Assembly (NCBI GenBank): GCA_911728455.2
Contig: OU452235.1
Coordinates: 10,464,634 to 10,528,633 of the forward strand
Length of the DNA: 64,000 bases
Reading direction: 5' to 3'
Source of the DNA: Marthasterias glacialis
Lineage: Eukaryota > Echinodermata > Asteroidea > Forcipulatida > Asteriidae
The notes under the pieces are model-generated. The model was not told the origin of the DNA and did no database searches. It saw nothing but the letters and a program-made list of their open reading frames with translations. Of the stretch, positions 1 through 12,700 are shown one piece after another (position 1 is the first letter of the stretch; every line of letters begins with the position of its first letter). The translations under genes and the position numbers were made by a program.

Positions 1-394
1 GTATACATTTGTATTCTTCCTGCAAGCGAAACTATTGGAACTCAAGTAGTATGGTAAGCAAATATAAACAAATATAAAAAGTGCACCATGCCTTATTTGG
101 TCATGAGTATCCCAAGGTTGGAGACTGAGTGTACAATGTAGGTCAGGCTGCCATCCTATTGCTTTAGATTTACATGTTAGAAGTTACAAATTGACATCCA
201 TTTGATATCAGATGTGTGGGAGGGGGTACTGGGTTAGTCCTGAAGTTTAATATGTATTGCTTAGTAATGAGAGGGATATAGGCAATTTTGCTCATACACA
301 TGTCAAAAAAGTCTTATGACTGTGGTTATTTTCTGAAGAGGAGCAATGTTTATGTAACTTAAAAACTTAAACACATGCTCTTTACATGGGTCTA

Positions 395-770
395 CATTTA
401 GTCGCCGATTTCAGGAAGTGACGAATGTGACAAAAATGACAAAAATTGGCAAAACAGTTTTTGTACAAACTCTTGTTATTGCTGTTAACATTTTTAGCAA
501 GTTTCAGGACCTAACACGTAACAGTTTTGTAATTATGAATCACTAGAATTTCTGTTTTGCGTTTTCATGAAGTGACAAGTCAAAATTATCCAATTTATCA
601 AATGAAACACGCCGTATGACTTATGCGTTTTAACGAAGTGACCAATCTGTTGAACTTGTTAAGTTTAGCGTTTTCACAAAGTGACGAATCTCAATAATTA
701 TGCATTCGTTTGTACACAACGCTCTTTTCCGTGTTCACAAAGTGATGAATTGTTTAAGAATTAATAACTC
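395..770. repeat. Irregular repeats of an AAGTGAC(G/C)AAT motif
   Basis: Five spaced copies of a short motif (GAAGTGACGAAT, GAAGTGACAAGT, GAAGTGACCAAT, AAAGTGACGAAT, AAAGTGATGAAT) lie at about 414, 569, 635, 677 and 739, each next to a GTTTTCA-like flank. An inverted copy is at about 1470-1500 (ATTCGTCACTTCGTGAAAA). This looks like a decayed tandem or foldback repeat. No coding capacity seen. Confidence 0.5.
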
Positions 771-879
771 ATCAAAACAGTAGGAAGATTGAAACATATT
801 AACAGTTCTATATGAATGAAGAAGACTGCCTTATTTTGGAAGCAAAATTTAAAAGAAAAAAAATAGTAGATAGATGTTA

Positions 880-1253
880 TTATAACACACCTCTCCCTGG
901 TTCTTTATCCTGATTGGCTGAAACACGGTCGCGTGGGGTGAACTATTATAGCCTATTGCATGAAATCTGCACCACACGCACCGCACGCGCTTCATTTGGG
1001 GGAAATAGTCGCAAAGCGGGAAATAGTTTCAAAAACCCAAAAACTATTGACTGGTACAGTGCCCTCAAGAGAACGAAAATTGCGGTGTCTGCGGATTGAG
1101 AAGAATATCCGGCCCAAAAAACGCGATTTACTCTTCTAACCGACATTTCGGACAGAGGTGTATTATAAAACACATATGGACTGGCATTATTCGGGCAACA
1201 CCGCACGTCTATGCACCCCTCGGGCCTGTGAGAGACCAGGAGAGGGTCCTATT
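880..1253. mobile_element. Composite hairpin/TIR repeat, copy 1 (truncated)
   Basis: Member of a four-copy family in this window. The element of about 290 bp is bounded by inverted TTATAACACACCTC (880) and GAGGTGTATTATAA (1155-1168). It contains a conserved segment with GATTGGCTGAAACACG. The start of the adjacent hairpin module (ACATATGGACTGGC) runs to about 1253, where it is interrupted by a SINE-derived palindrome. ORFs crossing it are not genes. Confidence 0.75.
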
Positions 1254-1381
1254 TTAATTTGCCTTACACCGATGTGTGATGTTCGAATCCCACCCGAGTT
1301 GCCTGTGGGAGTTTTTCCACAGGACTCGAAAGCACTGAGTATACAGTGCTTATCACACATCGGTGTAAGGCAAATTAAAAT
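1251..1381. repeat. Perfect 30-bp inverted repeat around a tRNA-like SINE fragment
   Basis: Bases 1251-1280 are the exact reverse complement of 1352-1381. The spacer contains a B-box-like GTTCGAATCCCACC and the sequence GAGTATACAGTGCTT, which is also found in the SINE at 31,240-31,462. Probably two SINE tails joined head to head. Confidence 0.8.
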
Positions 1382-2079
1382 TTATAAAATAATAGTTAGT
1401 CTCCGAAACAGCAGTTTGAAAAGTAGTGCAGCTTCAAATGTTATTTTCAGACACGGAATTTTGGCTGTCGTGCAGATTCGTCACTTCGTGAAAATGGTGA
1501 CGATTTAATGGTAAAGGTAACAAATAACACACCTAAAATTGCAAGGCCTGTGCAGTGTCACTGTGCAGATATTTAATTTACATGATGCATTAGTTTGCTA
1601 ATGAAGTTTCTGAGAGCTTGGATCTGTGAAATAAATGCCAGCTTTGGTTAAAACATTTGATTTAGGCCTATTTGATTTTTCTTTTTTTAGTTTTGACTGT
1701 TGACTTCAATGTCGTAATTCCATTGATGTTGGTAAGGCTTTTATGATACACAGGCCATACAGAAAGAAATTTTAAAGATTGACTTCACAGATACAAAAAG
1801 CTATTGTTCAATCTTATTGATTTGTGATATAATTAGTAATCTCACAAAAGCGAGTAGAATACAGAAAAGTAGAACACAGAAAAAGCTGTTGTTCCTCCTG
1901 GAAGTTCCAAAAATTTATCTTTAATCGGACGAACAGTCTCTCTCTGATTTCCAAATGCGTCAATGGCCAATGCCCTGTAAAATCGTGTCCAGAAGATTGA
2001 AGTGAATGTTGACAGTGGACCACAGAGCTGATGAGCGAGAGCGCGTCTAACCGACACCATCTCAAGGCAACTGGGTCAC

Positions 2080-3165
2080 TCCTCTCCACTCGGCCCTATC
2101 CATCATCAGGGTTTTGATCTCAGCCGTGTTGCTGAGCCTGGTGGCCCGTCGAAGCTTGTCTACGAAGGTGGTTCGTCTTCGTCCCTTCTACGAAGGTGCC
2201 TTGGGTCCGCTCCCACAGGATGAGAGGGTGCGCTGACAGCTCTGGGTGATGGACACAATGTCCCGCCAGTCTCATCCTCCTTTCTCTGACCTTGTTTGTG
2301 ATCTTTGGTAGGTTGTGGTACAGGTCCACATTCTTAACATGGCCTTCCCATGACACGTCTAGTGCCATCCGCAGCATCTGCGTGTAAACTCCATCTAGGT
2401 TCTTCTGCTGTGCTGTGAGTGTCCACGCATCCGCCCAATACAGCAGTACTGACTCCATGGTGGCGACAAACAACCGTCTTTAGAGGTCATCTCCCATCCC
2501 CGATTGCCAGACACGCTTCATGCCATGGAGAGCACTCCATGCCAGTTCTCTTCTTGTCTTAAACTCTTTCTCTGTTGTTACTATCCAGGCGCCAAGGTAT
2601 TTGAAGTCCTCAACTACTTCAAGAACCGTTCCGTTGTCTGTTGTTACGGATTTGTCCTCGGAGTTCAATGGCATCACCTTCGTCTTCTTGGTGTTGAGCT
2701 GTAGGCCGATCTTCTTGCACTCTCTCTCTGCCGCTATAGTAGCAGCTCCATTGCCTTCGCAGCATTGTCGGAGACAAGGCCAATGTCGTCAGTGAAGTCC
2801 AAGTCAGTCACCATAACAGAAGCCACCCATCGACTCCGCCTGGGTACCACCAGCGTGAAGCCCAGCTCCTCTTCCTTACCATCTATTGCCAGCCTTAGTG
2901 AGTAGTCGCGAGCCACAATAAACAGACAGGGAGCCAAAGTATCACCCTGTAGGACACCCGCCAATATATCAAAAAACGGCGTCTCACCATCTGGGGATAG
3001 AACTTTGGCTCATGTCTTAGAGTAGCTCGCAGATATTGCTTCAACCACCTTTTCTTGGACACCATATGCTTGGAGTATGTTGATCAGCTTCCCACGGTGT
3101 ATGGTATCAAAGGCCTTCTTGAAGTCAATGAAAGTGATCACACCTCATTCAGTGTCCTGATTCTT
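2080..3165 (-). pseudogene. Decayed non-LTR retrotransposon reverse transcriptase
   Basis: Minus-strand translation shows RT blocks in order across several broken frames: VITFIDFKKAFDTI (about 3,140), LSPDGETPFFDI then GVLQGDTLAPCLFI (about 2,960), TDLDFTDDIGL (catalytic FADD-like box, here FTDD), LNTKKTKVMPL, DFKYLGAWI, ESVLLYWADAWTLT and ERRMRLAGHCVHH (about 2,250). Frameshifts and stops, for example a TGA after YSKT, and loss of the endonuclease show it is dead and 5'-truncated. The motif set belongs to a LINE clade common in aquatic invertebrates; the exact clade was not determined. Confidence 0.85.
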
Positions 3166-3169
3166 CCCT

Positions 3170-6100
3170 TGTCTTTGTATACTTCAGGCCTGTTTTCAGG
3201 TCTCCAGAAGCAAGTAGAGATTACTATGGAATTTAATCCAATTCAAACTCGCATCTATTTCCAAGTGAAAAAGTAAATCAAACAGAAAACACCTGAGGAA
3301 GAAAAGTGAATTATCAACAAGATGTACAAAGCAAAACAAATGTTGGTGTGGTGGCATCTTGTAGGAGCCTAGGCTTGTGGTGAGATGCCTTTGACAGAAC
3401 AAAAACAAAAGCAAGAAGAATTACGGACAGTTGGATCAAGACAGAACCTAAGCATGAAAACTTACAGATTTAAGCTAAAAAGGTATGAATTGAAAGAAAA
3501 GAAAAACATTTGCTGAAAACAAAAACAAATGAGACTCAAACTATGTCACATAAAAAAAATATTGGGAAATGAAAGCTCTTTTATAGGCACCAGTGCTTGC
3601 ATGCATGGACTCCCTTTTCAGTATCATCTGCCACTTGTTGGTTGCTTGGAGTATGATGTTGCTTTTCGATGTAAGCTGTATGCTGATCTTGTAAGCTCTT
3701 GAGGTGCCCCAGGCCTCCTGTTTTAGTTGCAGCCAAGAGAATTTCAAAAAAATGACCTAATAATGGCTAATTTATAACCCCCACCCCAAGAAAACAAAAA
3801 CAAGCAAAACTGAGAAGGAGTTATCTTAATGCATATATAACATGTGCTCTTTGCTAGGCCACCGGACCCTTGCCTTTGTGATGTACATTGCACACTCACA
3901 TACTCCACTTATTTTCGCATAGTGAATTTCTTCCTTATTAATAAGAGTATTAGGAGAAAAAACAGAGGTTCAGGAAACACCAGGATGCACATCGTTTTCA
4001 AAATTTTTGCAGGGCCATTAACAGGCCGTGGTTCTCATGCCATTTATGCACTGTGCCTGCACACTGCACTATTTGTATCCAACCCATTAACAATGAATTA
4101 TTCTCAGACGACACCCCAAAGAAACTAAGCAAAAGCAGTTTTTATTGACATTTGGCACAGCTTACGCTGTTTTTATTACCAACAAGATCTGGTCACCTAC
4201 CAGTTTGGCAAAAATCAGAAAGTACCTGAAAGTCCCAGTCTACTTGAGTCCCAGTCTACTTGAATCTCTTGTATTTTTCTTACTATTATCTTTACCTCTT
4301 TGACAAGATCCTTCTTTTGTGTTTGTCTTTTAACTTTCACTTAAAATTGTCTGTGTATCCAACCTTATCAATTTTATATTGTTGAAAATGTGCAGGATTG
4401 TGAGGGCACATCTTTTTTATGTCAGGTTATTGTTTCAAGGTTATTGTTGACATGTTTGAAGGGATTTTATTGCCGTTGAATTCTGTTTATTTTACCATAA
4501 TCTTTCACTTGCAATTTTCTGGTTTTAACCTCCATTTTTAGTTTTCTGTACATTGTTTCATTGTTTTTATATATCGATGAAACAATATACTACAGTACTC
4601 CCAGAACCCAGGAGGGCAGATCTTTTTCGATGACTGTTTTTTTTTTTTTTTTTTTAACATTTGCCCTTCCCTGGACGGCCTTCGCTCGTATTATTATATT
4701 GTCGAAATAAATAAAAACTTTGAACATCTGGAAATATGTGGGCTTGAAACCTTCATTGCGACATTGTTTTTTCTGCATTAAAAAGTGGCTCATAAAAACA
4801 GGTTTAAAAAACCCAACTGAGCTGAAACAGTACAGGTGTCAACTAGAATGAGAGATTAGTAAGGATTTGTGGTGACACCATGTGGTTTAAATGAGAGAGT
4901 AAGCTATTTAGGGTGATAATCATGCTATCTATCTAAAGTTGACTTTAGGAATAAAGAGAAAGCTAATTTATCAAAGGCTTTCATCTTTGAGAAATGAGGA
5001 TCTTAGTTTGATTGATTTAAAAACAATCTTTCTGGAGATGACAAATATTTAGTTTTACTTGTCTGTTTTTGCTTTATGCAAAATCGGAAGGGCTGGTTTT
5101 GCTGGTTTCATAGCCCTTCAATATAGTGAAGGCACTTACATGTGTTCTTATACTAAACTCTCTTAAAACAAAGACTCAATGTACAACAACTTTGGACAAA
5201 GACAACCTGCAATCACATCAGCATTACAGCTACTTTATTTTCAACTTACTTTGGGTATTTCAAACCAAAATGTAACGTTGAAAAACAAAAACACAGTATT
5301 ATTAATTACAGTATTTATCTGACAACAATGTTTTGTCACATAATTATTTCCATTTTTAAAGTACTTATTTCACATTGGTAATATACAAAAACAAGAGCAC
5401 ACAATTATACCGTTTTTGTTATTATAACAAAATTCAACTTTGCAACATTCAATTATCTGCACTGCATATTTTGTACATTGATATCTTGTTAAGTATTAAC
5501 ATAGTCCAGTCATGACAGTTATGTGTGATTTGCCTCACTGCATATCACACAGGTCAATGAAAAGCTTAGTCTGACCTTTAAATATAATTTACTTTAATGA
5601 GTTTTCAGATAAGAGATGGTGAGCAATAGTGAAGGTTTATGAATAAACTATGAAATAACTATGAATAAACAGAGGCACACATTTTATATGTAACAATTAA
5701 ATATTTGACTTTCCCCTTCATCTTTAATCTTTCACTCTTGGCAAATACACAAAGGCATAATTTATGTATAAGTCTTATAATTACAAAATGTACATCAATA
5801 AGAAACATTCACATTTTGAGTGGACATTAAAGCTAATCACTATTTGAAATGGATCGTGAAGCCCAGCTCCTCTTCCTTACCATCTATTGAAGAGGGGTCT
5901 AAAATAATGGATATTATAAAGGGACATCTTGTGATTGTCAGCTATTATCATTTTTTTTATTTAACACCTCATCCATACTCATTATTGTGTTTTTTGTGCA
6001 ACTTTGTAGATTTTATGAAACTAAATTATTTTCTCAACTATAGATGTTATAATCTTAAATTTACTTTAATTGGGACAAAAGTTACTTTTTTGGGGGGGAT

Positions 6101-6700
6101 TGACTCAGTAGTGTCCTTCCGTTAAAATTGCAACTAAATATGAAACAGAAACCTCACATGGACTGTTCCACATGTGTCTTTTGAATTGTAAAATTGACAA
6201 ATGAAATGAGTATACACAAAACTACATAAAGTACAGTTATACAATTCCATCCAGATGGGACCAGTCCACCATCTTCCTTATTCTCATCAAAAAGACAAAG
6301 TTTGAATAAACCCATGAAATTACTGGTCTCCTGTACGAGTCACCAGACTTTCTACAACTAAGTGGAGATAAAGACTTGTATTTTAATTAGTTCTCCTTGA
6401 CATCCTATTTCTTATTTCACAAACAAACATTTTGATTCTTATCAGTTTACGATGTATACTACCTGAAGGTAAGGGGAAAAAACTACACACAAAAACCTTA
6501 ATTTTTAACATGGAAAATATTTCAAACTGTACATTTTCACAATCCATATTACTGAATAATAATTGACAATTGACTGGTTGTAAAATGTTGCTCCAGAAAA
6601 GGAATTTTGATCCACAATTGGATTTTGTCAAAACAACTTTTCGGCTACTTGGAAATAATATTCAATTTGTACACTGTGCAACATTGTAAGTATATGTATA
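3170..6700. other. Intergenic sequence downstream of HPS3, no gene seen
   Basis: AT-rich sequence with poly-T (4,639-4,656) and no conserved ORF or convincing splice structure. It presumably includes the HPS3 3' UTR immediately below 6,707. A 35-nt stray copy of the LINE at 2854-2888 occurs at 5855-5889. Confidence 0.6.
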
Positions 6701-6706
6701 AACTTC

Positions 6707-9700
6707 CTAGGAGGCAAGTGCATGAACTAGCTGTTGACGCAACTGCCTAGCATTCTGACGACAGCCACTTTGTCTGAGGTACGGCAAAAAAAATGAGAGT
6801 GAGCCCTCACTTGGCAAGCATTGAAGAAGTTCTTCTGGGGTCAAGAGGTTACTGGCATGGCCAAGAACACCTGGAAGTAAAGTATGAAAAAGAAAAACAA
6901 GAAAAACGTACTTTAAAATCAAACTATCCTGTGTTTCACTGATGCATGTTTGCTTGCTGTTGGTGAACTCATCCACCAACACTTTGCAAGTCTCAGAGAT
7001 TCAAAATGTTCCCTCATACTTGTACATGTACATAGCTTAACATGTAAAGGAAATGAAATGACACACTTTTTGTTTGAATACATGCTTTATCAGAGCAGAA
7101 CTGGACAAGTGATGAACAGGAAATCAGCCTGGCTTATAGTGATTTCTTTTCCTGCCTTTTACCTCTGTGGACGCTGGTTCTAATCCTACCTTAGACTGGG
7201 CCATTGCATCAGTCCATATAACCCATTTAGGGTTTTATCCCTACATTTATAATGGTAACTATAACAGTGAGCTATAAAAGTGAGCTAGACCACTGAGTTA
7301 TAACAGTGGGCTAGAACAATAGCTATAACAGTGATTGTAACAGTGAGCTATAACCTTTACTCCGGTGGTCCGAAATTCCACAATGGCATCTTCACATGGC
7401 TTATGTTTCCAGGCTTAGGAAACATTAACATGTAAACAGGACATCCGGCACCAGCCGGTTGATGTAAGTTAGGTACTTTTTAAGTTTTTCAGTTTAACCA
7501 TGTTGTGCACTTTTTACTTTTTCAAAACCATTTTTCAATATTATATTCCTGCAATCTTTTACAAATAATACATTCTAATCATGTTGTTTCAAATGTCTGT
7601 TAGTCAATGGACATTCCAGCAGTTGTTCGCGGACCAGCAGCTGTGAATGGGATAAATGTTGTCAAATTTAGTCCATGTCTTGATGGCTTTGACAGATTTT
7701 GTTCGTCTTCTGCAACATTTAACAGCGGAAAATAAGGAATCAATAAAAAAAAAAATGAGAATGAATCTTGAATGAAGTTGGCTACCACACGCACGAATGA
7801 ACGAGTGAGCAGAAATTTGTCAACAGGATTTGCTTTTAAAATCTCCCCCCTTGCCGTTTCAAAACTTTGACAAAACAAACGATCTGAGTGCCTGACCTGT
7901 GAGTACTTGTAGAAAATCAGTGTGTCCTTTAGTTGCTATTCCTGTTTCATTGTTATTGCCTTCAGAAACAGCATCTAACTCAGCCCCTCGATCCAACAAC
8001 ATCTTTAGAAGATCCTTCCACCTATAGTACAATACCACAAAAAAAATAAACAGCATTTAATATCAACACATTTTCCCAGCTACAACTTGAGGTACGCCAT
8101 AAAGTACACCATAACTTAATTAATAAAGAAAACTATTTTATCATTTGCTTTTTATTTTAAATCTTCTGAGTGCAATTGTTTTTCTTGAATTGTGTACAAT
8201 TTTTAAAATTTTATTTTGAAGTTAGTAATTGAATTTAAATGGTTACGTGCCCACCAGGAACACAAATTAACAGTGAAAAGTGTTTACTTGATAGCATCTT
8301 GGTCTTTGCTGCTTACTACATTGTGGGATATATCAGAACATGTAATAAGTGTTTACTTGCTAGAATCTTTTCCAAAGGAGTCTTGAGCATAATCCAGTAC
8401 AATGCCAGGATGATCTTGAATAAGAAGCTCCAGAGCAGCAGGTGGGTCCAGTACAGCTAAGCACACTATATGTAGTGATTGAAGAGACTGTTTCAAGCCT
8501 GGTGATGTAGGTGTGATACCTAGAGCAATTCCAGTCAATTGCTGTACCTTATTGGCCATTGTTGGAGTGGCACAGGGTGATGTAATCAGACTCTGTCATA
8601 TAAATGAACAACGGCAAATAATGTCCTATATGTTGCGTAAATTAAGATTGAAAATATAACTGCTCAGATCTATGCTTAATTACATGGTATAAAGATGGTC
8701 ATGATGGGAAACTTCCCTGAAAATATCGTTGCCTGAAAAATTTAGTTTTTGAGAAATGAGTAAAACATTAGTTCTGATCTTGTGAGTGTGAAATCTGATG
8801 TTTTGAAACCAGTGATGGGGTTTCTCACTATGTTCTTGTGACTCCGATGACTGATTGAGCTTCAACTTCCTCAGGTTTGATATTTCATGTATATGTTGGG
8901 TCACATAAAGAGCTGACATTAGTATTTGACACTTATCAATGTTGGTCGTGTGTTTTAAGCATCGGTCAGATATCTCCCATATATAGATTAATTTTATTTA
9001 TTTTGATTTTTAAGGTGCTTTTGTGATTTTCATCAACCAAGACATTATGAATATTTCCTTGTAAATAAATATAAGCCTCTTGAAATTGCAGCAACTGGGA
9101 TTAATAGTGCAATCTTTTTATGATTTCAACTGCATTTGTTTGATTGACACATCTGTACTTATGAAAGTGAGATGTGGGACTTTGGTAGCGTGCCAAGCTC
9201 AAACAACATGACTTAATGTCAGCAACAACTAATATAAATCAGGAAATATAGTTCCTTCAAAAAACAGAGATTTTCTTACTTTTTTTCAAGAACAAAATGC
9301 GTTTATTAATGGCAAAACAGACAACTAAACTCAATGTTAACTAATTTTGTGTAATTAAGTCATAAGTCACTCTATCCAAGTGTGTCCATATAAAATAAAC
9401 AACTAAACAAACCAAGCATGAACAACAATTGACTAATGTTACACCTCCAACCCTCCAAGTCCTTGCTTCTTATACTATATGAGATGAGGAAGCATCCCAA
9501 CTTACATGTTTGTAACAAGCTGAAGAGATTGAATATGCAAATACTATGCCTACCTGGATAGAAAGTAGATCCTCATTACAACAGCAGCATGGACATACTA
9601 TATCCTCTTCTTTCCCATCAGCCCCTGCTGCCGTAAGTGTGCTCTGTCGTGACTGGTCAGTTCCACTTGACCTTTGACCTCCTCCAAATTTACCAGGGAT

Positions 9701-12700
9701 GGGTATCTGGGAGCGATCAGAATAACTCCTAGCACGTCTAGGCATGCTTGGGACAACCAGAGCTGCTTGCTGAAAGCATTTGAATGTCAAAGCTTCCGTT
9801 CCTAGTAATCCACAACAGGAACACAGCCAAACAACAGACAAAAATATGAGCCACAAATAGGACATCTTAAATGTTAATATTTTGAGACAGTGCCTGTGTT
9901 TTCGTGAGGTGTCGTGGCCGACCAGTCAAGTGCACTGGATTCAAGCTCTGGTGTTTCTGATCAGCAGAGTGTGGGTTCGAGTCCCGGTCTTAACATTGTG
10001 TCCTTAAGCAAGACAATTAACAATAATTGCTTCTTCCTTTGGATGAGACATAAAGCCATAGGTCCCTTGTGAACTCAGTTACACTTATTACTACATGTGA
10101 ATTTTTCATCCTATTAGATGGTTACTATCAAGAAAGTAGCCAATAAGTGTTATACATCTTAAAAGGACGGTGCACATTTAGAGATGCCTGTGCATTAGTG
10201 TCATAGTCACTCACATTTGTTTGAACAAATTTCTCAAACAATATTTCTGCACCTTTGTCACAGTATTGAGCTAAAAAAAATAATTAATTTTGAGACAAGA
10301 AACTGTTTTTTTTGCCTCCTTTTTTCAGTTACAGTCATACAATTACATGTCTCATACATTTAAAGCTTACATTTCAGTTTTGAGGATACATTCAAATTTA
10401 TTACCTTGGAATGGAGCTAGAAAATTTAACCACTCTGGCCTCTTAGAATAACAGCCTCCACCTGAAAACTAGGAGGTAAATAAACTGTGTTTCAAACATT
10501 AATTAAAATTATGTTTGCATCCGATTTTGATTGTGTTTATCCAAGTTTTCTTGCAGTAAATCTTTGCCACTAGTGATTGGTGATTTATTATTGTTTTAAA
10601 AGTATTAATCCCTGGAGGAATGCCTCAATATAGTTTGGTCAAACAATAAATGTAGAATTGATACTATACACAATATGGACTGGCAATGAGGTCACTAGTG
10701 CACGTCTATTCTCCCCTCGGGCCTCTGAGTGCCCAGAAGAAATAGCACCCTCTCAGGTCCGAGGGGAGATAGACTTGCACTAGCGACTAAATTATGCCAG
10801 TTCATACATGTATGTGTTGTATAACACACCTTAGTCCAAAATCTATTTTTTTAGCTGAACTGTTTGAATTCAAACATTAAATCATGAGCAATTCAAAAAT
10901 TGTATGAACGCTTTTAAATTCCCTGGATTTAGTTCTGTAGTTGCTGTTCCCTGTTCACATCATAAGAGGGTGCTGTAACCAGTCTAAAAGTTTGAGTATA
11001 TCGCCCAGTTTGGGAACTGTTTCCCACAATTTAGGCATGCGTAATGTCTCGACAGGCGACTAGTTCACGGCACAATGGGGCAAATTTTATGCACTAGCCT
11101 ATATTATTGAACCCCGCGTGACTGTGTTTTACCCAACTAGAATACAGAAAGAGGTGTGTTAAAATGACACATATTTGTATATACTTACAATATGGGTATG
11201 TCTTGATGAGTGTCGCAAAGGAACTCCTTTGGACATTCCCTTTTCCATTCTCTCAAAGTACAAAGCAAACAACAATTCCTGTGAATACAAAAGTCACGTT
11301 AGACCATGAAGAAAGGATTTCTATATATCTAAAAGTGTATGAAGGAGTATCAAGTGAAAAGAAAGGATAGACATGTTCTACAGGTGAGAGAGCAAGGAAG
11401 CCATAGATGCCTGCATCTTAGGATATCAATGGTTTAACAGGGGCGCGATGATAAACAGTTGTGCGCACATGTGCGTACTAAGAGATTTTACACCGATTAC
11501 AAGTATGCATTGATAAGTGCCTGTGAAAACTTGTGCTCTAAGCTATGAGCTCCAAATGTCCATTAGCCAACCAGTCTTAAACAACTCCTATTATTGACCC
11601 AATTCACCTGATGTCACCATGACAATACTCTTGGTTGCGCCATTTTGGAAGTCAATGTCCCATGTGTTATACATGTAGAGTGATACAGCATAGATATAGA
11701 AATCAAAATAAAGTTTCAAATACTTGTGATCAATTGTAACAGAGTAGAATTCATGTCAATAATCATTACTGGAAACGCAAATGTAACTGTTGTGACAGTC
11801 CCAAGCTGAAGAAGGATACCTCAAAAGTGTGTTTTCTTTTCTTAGAACTGCTAATGGAAAATAAATTAAAACTTTAAAAACAAATTCCTGATAACAACTG
11901 TTGGCTCCGTACTGCAGCACAATACCTCAAAAGACTACATTTTGACTGCACAGTGAAAAGGGCCCATAAAATGCATCGTGTCCGCAATGTTTTTTGTTTA
12001 CACTACATGAAGAAACGCACGGCCCATAACAACAATGACAAAGGCTCGTAAAATCCATGGATTTTTTATTGCTGGTTGCTCATATTTTGGTAAGTTCTGA
12101 ACGGATTAACACTTCCCCGTTCTCTGATGGACCAAAGTGTGTTTCCATTGGAACATCTGTTTATAGTACAAACAAAGAAACAAGAAAGGTTTACCAAAAG
12201 CTGTGTGTTAGCGTTTGCACCATTGCACATCGCCTTCAATGTTTTTTGTTTACACTGCTGCATGCAGCAACGCAGCAACCCAAAGCAGTGACAAATTTCT
12301 GTTAATTTTTTTTTTTTGGGGGGGGGGGGCGGGGGGGTCATATATTGGTCAATTCTGTTCACTATCCATGTAAGCTGGGAAGGTTGAAGATGAAATCAAT
12401 ACCCTTTTTACTGTGCAAATTTTGTGGAATTTAATGCATAATTCAGAGAGGAGCTCCAATAACAGACAGACAGAGAGAGAGAGAGAGAGACAGCAGACAC
12501 CATTTGGCAAATTATAGAGACAGTACCCTGGTATCTTTCTGGTAATGACACCAAGGGACCAAAAGGAAAACCCACGCAATCAGGTAGAGATTTGAACAAG
12601 GGCCCACAGAGATGAAAGGCTAGGAAGTAACCACTCAGCCAACCAGAATGCCAGTGAATGGCATTGCCACTGCATGGGTGGAATACTGGATGGAGCAGCT

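Noticed and set aside
9908..9990. Possible tRNA-Ser gene
   Set aside because: A and B boxes are present but the cloverleaf is disrupted and the same sequence with a common tail recurs at three other sites, so it is a SINE.
10405..10460. Acceptor TTTTCAG at 10461 for HPS3 exon 19
   Set aside because: It would need phase 1 from exon 18, which ends in phase 0. The upstream CCTCCTAG acceptor gives phase 0 and an open frame.
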